A stretch of 5,986 bases of DNA from Candidatus Krumholzibacteriia bacterium (GTDB lineage: Bacteria; Krumholzibacteriota; Krumholzibacteriia; LZORAL124-64-63): NCBI GenBank assembly GCA_029935695.1, contig JAOZJV010000245.1, positions 1 to 5,986 on the forward strand, written 5' to 3'. The position numbers and the translations under genes are program-made. A model generated the notes under the pieces. The model was not told where the DNA came from, made no database searches, and was given only the letters and a program-made list of their open reading frames with translations. Positions 1-5,986 of the stretch are shown in pieces. Numbering within the stretch: the first letter of the stretch is position 1; every line of letters begins with the position of its first letter.

Positions 1-1335
1 CTGGCGGAATTCATCGCTCCCATGGAAGAAGTGGAAACGGTTTACGCCCAGGTGGGCGTCACCGAGCGCACCCTGGCCAGCTTGAAAGAATACAGCGCCG
101 CCAACACGGCCCGCATCCGGGTGATGCTGCATCCCAGCCGCCATGGCCGCAATGATTTGACCAGGATCAAGGAACGACTGCAGCCTCTGATGGACGCTCA
201 GGTGGGAGCCATCTTCACCTACCATGAAGAAGGTGTGGGACTGCGGGAAATTCTGGCCAGTGGTGAAGCTGCTTTCACTCTGGGTATCACCGCTGAAAAG
301 AGCACCAACGCCTTGGCTACAGCTGAGATTCTGTTGCCCCGGCTGCGTGAAATCCCCGGTCTGCAGGGTGTGGAAATGGATCGGGTCATGGGTAATCCCA
401 CGGTGGAAATTTCCATCGACCGGGAGAAGGCCCTGCGCTTTGGATTGGAGCCCGAAAGTCTGGCTCAGGAACTGAAGAACCGCATCCAGGGCACTGTGGC
501 CACCACTTACAATGAAGTGGAACAGCGCATCGATATCGCCGTGCGCCTGCCTCGGGAAACCCGTTATAATCTGTCCACTGTGCTGGCCTCCCCCATTGCC
601 GTGGGTGACAAGACTGTGCCCCTGGGGTCCTTCGTGATCCAGACCACCGGTACCCCCGTGCGCGAAATCGTGCGGCGGGACCAGCGGCGGCAAATCACCC
701 TGACCAGCGACGTAACTGATCGAGCCGTGGCCGACATCTGGGTGGATGTCAACGCCCTGCTGGCGCAGATCGAAGTGCTGGATGGCGTGGCCTTCCAAAC
801 CGGTGGCGAGCAGGAAGAAATCAACAACAGTTTCCGGGATTTGGGCTGGGCTTTACTACTCTCAGCACTCCTGGTTTACATGATTCTGGCCGCCCAGTTT
901 GAGAGTTTCCTCGACCCGCTGATTATTTCCGCGGTGCTGCCGGTGGGTATTGCCGGCGCCCTGGTCACTCTCTATCTCACCGGGCAAACCATGAATATCA
1001 TCTCGCTTATCGGTATGATTGCCCTGCTCGGTATTGGGGTGAACGATGCCATCGTGAAAGTGGCCACCATCCGCCGGTTGCGCGAAGACGGACTGGGTGG
1101 GCGACAGGCCATTCTACAGGCCAGCACCCTGCGTTTCCGCCCCATTATCATGACCACCGTAACCACGGTTTTGGCCATGGTTCCCATGGGATTGGGACTG
1201 GGCACAGGCGAGCAGATGCAGCGGCCCCTGGCCATCACCATCATTGGTGGACTTTCCATCGCCACCATGCTGACGCTGTTTTTGACACCGGTCGTTTACG
1301 AGATGCTGCACCGCCGCACTGATCGGGAGTATTGA
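1..1335 (+). CDS. RND efflux transporter permease, C-terminal part (5' end outside window)
   Basis: Inner-membrane proton-driven efflux permease of the RND superfamily (AcrB/MdtB/CusA type). The reading frame is open from base 1 with no stop upstream of the first ATG (22), so this is the last 444 codons of a longer gene; a typical member has about 1030 residues, so roughly the first 600 are missing. Visible parts, numbered by codon from base 1: the second periplasmic porter and docking half (about 1-275), including the family-like stretch VEISIDREKALRFGLEPESL near 135-154 and a VPLGSF strand; then five hydrophobic segments matching TM8-TM12 (about 281-299, 303-325, 331-353, 379-400, 409-432). 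TM8 is followed by the typical AAQFESF turn. In TM10 the position of AcrB Lys940 is Asn348, followed by Asp349, with a membrane-embedded Lys353 one turn later. TM11 keeps the RPIIMTT motif. The stop lies four bases before the next permease gene, so they are co-transcribed. Substrate cannot be told from sequence. Confidence 0.95.
   Translation: MAEFIAPMEEVETVYAQVGVTERTLASLKEYSAANTARIRVMLHPSRHGRNDLTRIKERLQPLMDAQVGAIFTYHEEGVGLREILASGEAAFTLGITAEKSTNALATAEILLPRLREIPGLQGVEMDRVMGNPTVEISIDREKALRFGLEPESLAQELKNRIQGTVATTYNEVEQRIDIAVRLPRETRYNLSTVLASPIAVGDKTVPLGSFVIQTTGTPVREIVRRDQRRQITLTSDVTDRAVADIWVDVNALLAQIEVLDGVAFQTGGEQEEINNSFRDLGWALLLSALLVYMILAAQFESFLDPLIISAVLPVGIAGALVTLYLTGQTMNIISLIGMIALLGIGVNDAIVKVATIRRLREDGLGGRQAILQASTLRFRPIIMTTVTTVLAMVPMGLGLGTGEQMQRPLAITIIGGLSIATMLTLFLTPVVYEMLHRRTDREY
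1325..1329 (+). promoter_or_regulatory. Ribosome binding site of the second permease
   Basis: GGGAG lies inside the last codons of the upstream permease, 10 bases before the ATG at 1340. It supports that ATG as the start. The protein then begins MIRFAVDHPVATW, which matches the usual RND opening, a short cytoplasmic helix ending in a pattern like 'F..RPV..W' directly before TM1. Because the site sits within the preceding gene, translation of the two permeases is probably coupled. Confidence 0.6.
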
Positions 1336-1339
1336 GCTT

Positions 1340-4300
1340 ATGATCCGCTTTGCCGTTGACCACCCTGTTGCCACCTGGATGCTCTTTGCCGCCCTGGTGG
1401 TCACAGGCCTGTACGCTGTGCCCCGGCTGAACATCGAAGCCATGCCCGAAACGGATCTGCCCGAACTGTCCATTGTCACGGGCTGGAACGGCGCCAGCCC
1501 CAGTGCCATTTTAAGGTCCATCACTCTGCCTATCGAAGAAGCAGTGGCTGGTTGTCACGGTGTGGAAGATCTGGATAGCATTTCACGCCACGGTCAATCT
1601 TCCGTCACAGTGAAATTCAAACGTGATACGAACATGGAATTCGCGCGGCTGGAACTATCCGAAAGACTGGGAGCTGTGCGCCGCACGTTGCCGGCCCAGG
1701 CCAGTTCGCCATTCATCCGGCCCTTTGTTCCCGAAGAATTACGCAGTGAAGATTTTTTCACTCTCAGCCTGGTCTCCCCCCTTTCCATGAACGAATTGCG
1801 CGATCGGGCCGAGACCTGGTTGCTGCCCCGTTTCCTGGCCATCAGTGGTGTGGCCGACGCCGAACTTCGTGGCGGGGCCCGCCCTCTGGTGCGTGTGCTG
1901 CTGGATCTGGAATTGGTGGAGCGGTACGGCCTGACTGCCGATGGCATCAGCGCCCGTATCAGCTCTCTTGATGATATCGTGCCCGCCGGCGCCATCCGCA
2001 AAGCCGGCCAGGAATTCACTGTCAGCGTGAGGGATTCGGCCTCGGTTGCTCGTCTCAAAAACACCGTGCTGCGAACCATCGGCAACCAGCCTATTACCCT
2101 GGGCCACGTGGGCCAGGTGAAACCTGATTATGAAGATGTTTCTTTCTACGCCCGCATCAACGGCGACAACGTCATCACTTTGGTGATCACTAAACGCAGT
2201 GGCCAGAACAGTATCACCGTGAGCAAACAATTGCGCGATGAGCTGCCCCGCATTGAAGCAGCGGCACCGTTTCCCCTCAGCTTTGAAATTGATCAGGATG
2301 AAGGCGCCGATCTGGAAGAAAAGCTGACCGATCTGGTCACTCGTTCAGGCATCATTCTGCTGCTGCTTTTCCTGATGCTGGCCATTGCCCTGAAAAGGGT
2401 GCGCCTCACCGGCATCGTGATCCTGTCCATCGTTTTGGCCATTCTCATTTGCCTGAGCATGTTCTACCTGTTCGGAATTTCCGTTAATTTCATCACCATC
2501 AGTGGTCTGACGGTGTGCTTTGGCATGCTGCTGGACAACAGCATTCTGGTGCTGGACGCCATCCACCGGCGTTTGTCGGGTAATAAGTCTGGGGACGCCA
2601 CCGAGGCTCTGGTCAACGGCACCCGGGAAGTGGCTTTCCCCATTCTGGCCACCACCATGACTACGGTGGTAGCCTTCCTGTCGTTCATCTTCATGACTGA
2701 CCGTTTGAGTTTGTTTTACGTGCCCCTGGCCATCAGTGTGGGCATCGCCATGCTGGCATCAATTTTCGTGGCTTTCGGATGGATTCCCGTGGCCTTGCGC
2801 GGACCCGCCGAAAGTGACATGCGCAACAGCAACTCGGCTGATGACGAGTTCTCCCTTGGCGGATTATCTCTGCTTTGGCGCTGGGCTTTGGGTCTTCTGA
2901 TCCTCACTGCCGTTGGTTTGGCCGGCCTGTGGATTTGGAAAGATCTGCGCACTGTGACCGAGGCCCTGCCCTGGGTTGGCGCATCGGTGGGCTTGCTGAT
3001 GGCCGTGGGTACTTTTGTCAGTTTCGTGGATGGGCTGACCCGCTTCCACACTCGTTTCTGGTTTTTTCCCATTATGCTGACCATCGCCGTCTTTGCCGGC
3101 ACCTGGTATGTATTTGATGAAAAAGTGCGCACCGGCGGTTTTTGGCGACCCCAGCCTGCAGAACAAATCGTCGTTTATATCGAACGGCCCGTGGGCACCG
3201 ACGTCAAACTGGCCAGCGCCACCATCCGGTTGTTCGAAGAAGAAGTTCTGCCTCTGCCCGAAGGCGTGCACATGCAAGCCAACGCGTCGAGTCAGCGGGC
3301 CTGGATCAACATGGAATTCGATGAAGAAATGTTGACTACGGCTTACCCTGAAATGTACCGCAACAAGTTCATCGTCCTGGCTGAAGAACTGGGTGGCATG
3401 TTCATCTGGATTAACGGATTTGGCGACACCTATATGAAAGGTGGGCGCGGCGGTGGCAACAGCAATTCCACCGTGCGCATCACCGGCTACAACTCCAAAG
3501 AGCTGAAAAAGATCAGCGACGGGGTGCTGGATCGTCTGGACCGCAACCGAAGAGTTCGCAACGCACGGCTCAGCGATGGCGGGCGTTTTTCCCGGGCCGG
3601 CACCGACGAGACCGTCATCCTTCTGAACCGTGATGTGCTGACCGAACACCGCTTGAGTGTGGCCGAAATGATGGGTCACATCCGGCGGCTGCTGGGCGTG
3701 GACAACCCCTGGCACATGATTCTTGACGGCGAAGACCAGCGCCTGATGCTGACCTTCGACGATGCCGAAGAAATTGAATATGACCAGATCATGGGCCGCA
3801 TCATGACCACCTCCCGGGGTCAGAAAGTGCAGCTGGGTAAACTGATCTCCATCGAGAATCGACCCGAGATCAGCTCCATCACCCGGCACGATCAGCGGTA
3901 CAGCCAGCTGCTCAACTGGGAATACATCGGCACCGACAGTATGAAGCGGAGATTCCTGGCTGACATCGTCAAAGGCATAGAGCTGCCCTACGGGTATACC
4001 GCCGAAGACATGAGCGGCGAGCAGATCACCGAGGACGAAGAAGACCAGCTCAAGGAAACCCTCTACTGGACCATCATCTTTATCTTCATGGCCATGGCAG
4101 CCATGTTCGAGAGTTTCTTCCTGCCCTTCCTGGTGTTGCTGACCTTACCCATGGCCATGGCCGGAGTGGGCGGCATTTACTGGGCCACCGGTGTGGAATT
4201 CGATTCATCGGCCAAAATCGGGTTGATCCTGATGTTCGGCATCGTGGTGAACAACGCCATCCTGTTGATCAACCGCTTCCGGTTGCAGGTGCGGGAAATT

Positions 4301-4723
4301 ATTGAAGAAAAGGGCTTCAGCTCGGATCTGGTTCCCGCCAAAGGCCGGCTGGGCGCGTTTGATTTGTGGCGGCTGGAGACCAAAGAACGGCAGGGTATTT
4401 TATCCCAGTCAATTCGCGAAGGTGTGCGTATCCAGATGCGGTCCATTCTGCTGACCAGCGGCACCACGGTCGCCGGCATGCTGCCTCTGATTTACAACAG
4501 CGACTCCACCCAGGGACGCGACATCTGGCACAACCTGGCCCTCAGTTCCATTGGCGGGTTGACCAGCAGCACGGTGCTCATCCTCAGCGCCGTCCCCGCG
4601 CTCTACTGGATTTTCACCCGCTTTGGCTGGACCCTGGCGAGAGTTGGCGCGGCCATCGGTCGCTGGTGGAATCGTTTGCGTGGGCGCGCGGTGGCTGCAC
4701 CTTTGGAACCGGAAAATGGGTAA
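1340..4723 (+). CDS. RND efflux transporter permease, full length, with extra TM6-TM7 hairpin
   Basis: Complete 1127-residue RND inner-membrane permease. Order: TM1 (about 11-28); first periplasmic porter/docking half (about 30-332; docking part near 180-265); TM2 (336-353), TM3 (357-378), TM4 (385-408), TM5 (432-452), TM6 (458-486); two extra hydrophobic segments (about 511-533 and 544-562); TM7 (573-592); second periplasmic half (about 595-905; docking part near 745-835); TM8 (907-923), TM9 (929-949), TM10 (957-978), TM11 (1034-1053), TM12 (1066-1094); a basic tail ending PLEPENG. TM4 carries Asp399-Asn400 where AcrB has Asp407-Asp408, so one relay carboxylate is kept and the other is Asn, a known variant. 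TM10 has Asn971-Asn972 in place of AcrB Lys940-Asn941. TM11 keeps Arg1034 and Thr1039, matching AcrB Arg971 and Thr978 by eye. The TM10-TM11 loop is about 55 residues and highly charged, against about 25 in the upstream paralogue. It starts 4 bases after the upstream permease and overlaps the following hydrolase by 8 bases. It may pair with the upstream permease as a mixed trimer (MdtB-MdtC type); that is inference. Substrate unknown. Confidence 0.96.
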   Translation: MIRFAVDHPVATWMLFAALVVTGLYAVPRLNIEAMPETDLPELSIVTGWNGASPSAILRSITLPIEEAVAGCHGVEDLDSISRHGQSSVTVKFKRDTNMEFARLELSERLGAVRRTLPAQASSPFIRPFVPEELRSEDFFTLSLVSPLSMNELRDRAETWLLPRFLAISGVADAELRGGARPLVRVLLDLELVERYGLTADGISARISSLDDIVPAGAIRKAGQEFTVSVRDSASVARLKNTVLRTIGNQPITLGHVGQVKPDYEDVSFYARINGDNVITLVITKRSGQNSITVSKQLRDELPRIEAAAPFPLSFEIDQDEGADLEEKLTDLVTRSGIILLLLFLMLAIALKRVRLTGIVILSIVLAILICLSMFYLFGISVNFITISGLTVCFGMLLDNSILVLDAIHRRLSGNKSGDATEALVNGTREVAFPILATTMTTVVAFLSFIFMTDRLSLFYVPLAISVGIAMLASIFVAFGWIPVALRGPAESDMRNSNSADDEFSLGGLSLLWRWALGLLILTAVGLAGLWIWKDLRTVTEALPWVGASVGLLMAVGTFVSFVDGLTRFHTRFWFFPIMLTIAVFAGTWYVFDEKVRTGGFWRPQPAEQIVVYIERPVGTDVKLASATIRLFEEEVLPLPEGVHMQANASSQRAWINMEFDEEMLTTAYPEMYRNKFIVLAEELGGMFIWINGFGDTYMKGGRGGGNSNSTVRITGYNSKELKKISDGVLDRLDRNRRVRNARLSDGGRFSRAGTDETVILLNRDVLTEHRLSVAEMMGHIRRLLGVDNPWHMILDGEDQRLMLTFDDAEEIEYDQIMGRIMTTSRGQKVQLGKLISIENRPEISSITRHDQRYSQLLNWEYIGTDSMKRRFLADIVKGIELPYGYTAEDMSGEQITEDEEDQLKETLYWTIIFIFMAMAAMFESFFLPFLVLLTLPMAMAGVGGIYWATGVEFDSSAKIGLILMFGIVVNNAILLINRFRLQVREIIEEKGFSSDLVPAKGRLGAFDLWRLETKERQGILSQSIREGVRIQMRSILLTSGTTVAGMLPLIYNSDSTQGRDIWHNLALSSIGGLTSSTVLILSAVPALYWIFTRFGWTLARVGAAIGRWWNRLRGRAVAAPLEPENG
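4705..4708 (+). promoter_or_regulatory. Ribosome binding site fixing the amidohydrolase start
   Basis: GGAA sits 7 bases before the ATG at 4716, inside the final codons of the permease gene. The frame stays open to an earlier ATG at 4623, but the 31 residues that this would add are encoded across the permease's conserved 3' end and do not resemble an M20 N-terminus. From 4716 the protein opens MGNTDALLEELTALRRQLHR, leading into EPELSGQE, the usual start of M20D enzymes. A second GGAA (4711-4714) is too close to the ATG to serve. Confidence 0.5.
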
Positions 4724-5873
4724 CACCGACGCATTGCTGGAAGAATTGACCGCACTGCGGCGACAATTGCACCGGGAACCTGAATTATCCGGGCAAGAGG
4801 CCGGCACCGCTGGGTGTATCCGGAATTTTCTGGTTGATTGCGGCGCCGATGAAATTCATGACAGTCTGGGCGGTCACGGACTGGCTGCTGTTTTTCGGGC
4901 TCCCGGCAGAAAACCCGGCCCGGCGGTGATGCTGCGCGCCGAACTGGACGCCCTTCCCCTTGATGAAAAATTTGACTCGCCCTGGTCCAGTCAGGTTCCC
5001 GGTTGTGCGCACAAGTGTGGCCACGATGGACACATGGCGATCCTGGCCGGAGTGGCTCGCCGATTGCAGAAACATCCTCCCGCGTCAGGATCGGTGGTCC
5101 TTCTTTTCCAGCCAGCCGAAGAAACGGGCAATGGAGCCGCCGCCCTGTTGAGTGATGACCGCTTTCAGGCATTGAAACCCGATTGGATTTTTGCCCTGCA
5201 CAACCTGCCCGGTCATCCGGCCTGGAGTATTTTGACCCGCGAAGGGGCTTTTGCAGCTGGCAGCGTCGGTGTAAGAATCAAACTCAGTGGCAAGACCAGC
5301 CACGCCGCCTATCCCGAACAGGGCAACAGTCCCGACCTGGCCATGGCCAAATTGGTCACTGGGTTGGTTAATTTGACTCAGGACAATGATGATGGATTGG
5401 CTTTGGTCACCGTGGTGCACGCGCGGCTTGGTGAGCAGACTTTTGGTATCAGTCCTGGTGATGCGGAAGTTCTGGCCACCATTCGTTCTGATCGGGATGA
5501 GGTCTTGAAGCAGCTCAAGGATTCCGCTGCAGAACTTGGAAACGCAGTGGCCCTTGGAAGCGATCTGGGTTGTGAAATTGAATACTGTGAAGAATTTCCA
5601 GTTACGACAAATGACCCGGAAGCAGTGGCTGTCATCCGTCAGGTCGCAGGTGAACTCGACCTGGACCTGGAATCACCTGAAGAAAGTCCCTTCCGCTGGT
5701 CTGAAGATTTTGGGTTGCTGGTCCGGTGGGCTGGCCGGGGTGCCATGTTCGGTTTGGGTGCGGGTGCTGAGCATCCGGTGCTGCATGGGCCGGATTATGA
5801 TTTTAATGATGATCTGATTCTACCCGGGGTCACTTTCATGGAACGTATTGGCAGAATGATCCTGGCTGGATAA
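4716..5873 (+). CDS. M20D family metal-dependent amidohydrolase (N-acyl-amino-acid/hippurate hydrolase-like)
   Basis: A 385-residue enzyme of peptidase family M20, subfamily D, whose members (hippurate hydrolase, IAA-amino-acid hydrolases, N-acyl-amino-acid and N-acetyl-diaminopimelate deacylases) cleave amide bonds between an acyl group and an amino acid using a two-metal centre. Seen here: N-terminal LRRQLHREPELSGQE; LRAELDALPLDE (about 73-84); CGHDGH with metal ligands Cys101 and His103; FQPAEE with catalytic Glu135 and ligand Glu136; ligand His162 in LHNLPG; the lid/dimerisation domain (about 184-295) opening with SGKTSHAAYP, where His196 is the conserved lid histidine; SEDFG (329-333); and the last ligand His357 in LHGPDYDF. 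The set is complete, so the enzyme should be active. Length is normal for the family. No signal peptide or membrane segment, so cytoplasmic. The gene starts 8 bases before the permease stop (ATGGGTAA overlap), implying translational coupling. The exact substrate cannot be assigned; subfamily D is well supported by the Cys-x-His metal site. Confidence 0.93.
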   Translation: MGNTDALLEELTALRRQLHREPELSGQEAGTAGCIRNFLVDCGADEIHDSLGGHGLAAVFRAPGRKPGPAVMLRAELDALPLDEKFDSPWSSQVPGCAHKCGHDGHMAILAGVARRLQKHPPASGSVVLLFQPAEETGNGAAALLSDDRFQALKPDWIFALHNLPGHPAWSILTREGAFAAGSVGVRIKLSGKTSHAAYPEQGNSPDLAMAKLVTGLVNLTQDNDDGLALVTVVHARLGEQTFGISPGDAEVLATIRSDRDEVLKQLKDSAAELGNAVALGSDLGCEIEYCEEFPVTTNDPEAVAVIRQVAGELDLDLESPEESPFRWSEDFGLLVRWAGRGAMFGLGAGAEHPVLHGPDYDFNDDLILPGVTFMERIGRMILAG

Positions 5874-5947
5874 TTGATCGGGATGAAACTCACTTCACCG
5901 GGACAATAATGGTTTCAGCTTGTCAGAAAGTCCTTTTATGTATGGCC

Positions 5948-5975
5948 AAAAATTCCCGCCGGCGGGAATTTTTTT
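5948..5975 (+). terminator. Rho-independent terminator closing the operon
   Basis: A perfect 26-base palindrome (5948-5973) gives an 11-base-pair stem, with a GC-rich upper part (TTCCCG/CGGGAA) around a CCGG loop, and runs into seven Ts (5969-5975). It lies 74 bases after the amidohydrolase stop. The five As on the left side form a T run on the other strand, so it may also stop transcription coming from the right. The 74 bases between the stop and the stem hold no convincing gene or promoter. Confidence 0.88.
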
Positions 5976-5986
5976 AATGTTTCATG

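Noticed and set aside
22..24. ATG at 22 as the true start of the first permease
   Set aside because: The frame is open to base 1 and the protein lacks the entire N-terminal half found in all RND permeases, so this is an internal methionine.
2534..2539. Asp-Asn instead of Asp-Asp in TM4 as a sign of a dead pump
   Set aside because: The Asp-Asn pair is a recurring variant among RND permeases, and one essential carboxylate remains, so inactivity does not follow.
3413..3466. Glycine-rich stretch near residues 692-709 of the second permease as a novel element
   Set aside because: A Gly-rich linker before the next porter strand is common at this point in RND proteins.
2864..3889. A 341-codon open frame on the minus strand
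   Set aside because: It lies wholly inside the well-supported permease gene. Its product is rich in His, Gln and Gly with no recognisable domain, as expected for the opposite strand of a GC-rich gene.
4088..4162. Repeated CCATGG-like motifs
   Set aside because: These arise from Met-Ala/Pro-Met-Ala codons in the TM8-TM9 region; spacing is irregular and no longer repeat exists.
4623..4715. Upstream in-frame ATG extending the amidohydrolase by 31 residues
   Set aside because: The extension overlaps the 3' end of the permease in another frame, has no M20-like sequence, and would give a 101-base overlap. The ATG at 4716 has a well-placed GGAA and a typical N-terminus.
4366..4749. A 127-codon plus-strand frame in the 3' end of the permease
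   Set aside because: It coincides with TM11-TM12 of the permease in a different frame and shows no family motif.
4603..5172. A 189-codon open frame on the minus strand across the permease-amidohydrolase junction
   Set aside because: It overlaps two genes with clear family motifs, has no recognisable domain, and its product is Arg/Pro-rich like other antisense readings here.
5920..5942. TTGTCA and TATGTA as a possible promoter before the right edge
   Set aside because: The spacing is only 11 bases, too short for a sigma-70 promoter, and the terminator follows directly.
5909..5977. A 22-codon reading frame after the amidohydrolase
   Set aside because: It runs straight through the terminator stem, has no good ribosome site, and its product shows no meaningful pattern.

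Overview
The window looks like the downstream end of a multidrug or heavy-metal efflux operon from a Gram-negative (double-membrane) bacterium. All three genes lie on the + strand and are packed almost without gaps. Base composition is moderately GC-rich and looks uniform across the genes, with no mobile elements, RNA genes, CRISPR arrays or long non-coding stretches. I cannot name the organism. The RND proteins are clearly members of the superfamily but diverge from the well-known proteobacterial pumps (AcrB, MdtBC, CusA), which argues against a close enterobacterial relative.

Layout: (1) Bases 1-1335 hold the C-terminal part of an RND inner-membrane efflux permease, cut by the window's left edge. 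It comprises the second periplasmic porter/docking half and TM8-TM12. (2) Four bases later, at 1340-4723, comes a complete second RND permease of 1127 residues. It is longer than the usual roughly 1020-1050 residues because of two apparent insertions: an extra pair of hydrophobic segments between TM6 and TM7, and a long charged cytoplasmic loop between TM10 and TM11. (3) An M20D-type metal-dependent amidohydrolase (4716-5873) starts inside the last codons of the second permease, with an 8-base overlap, so the two are probably translationally coupled. (4) A perfect 26-base palindrome followed by a T run (5948-5975) closes the transcription unit.

How they may work together: two adjacent RND permease genes recall the heteromeric MdtB-MdtC arrangement. 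The periplasmic adaptor and TolC-like outer-membrane channel would be expected upstream, outside the window. The amidohydrolase has a complete metal-binding set (Cys-His-Glu-His-His plus the catalytic Glu) and no signal peptide, so it should act in the cytoplasm on an N-acyl or amide-linked amino-acid compound. Its placement in an efflux operon suggests, but does not prove, that the pump and hydrolase deal with related compounds. The unusual parts are the permease topology, the divergent proton-relay residues of both permeases, and the permease-hydrolase coupling. I see no clear evidence of a wholly new system.
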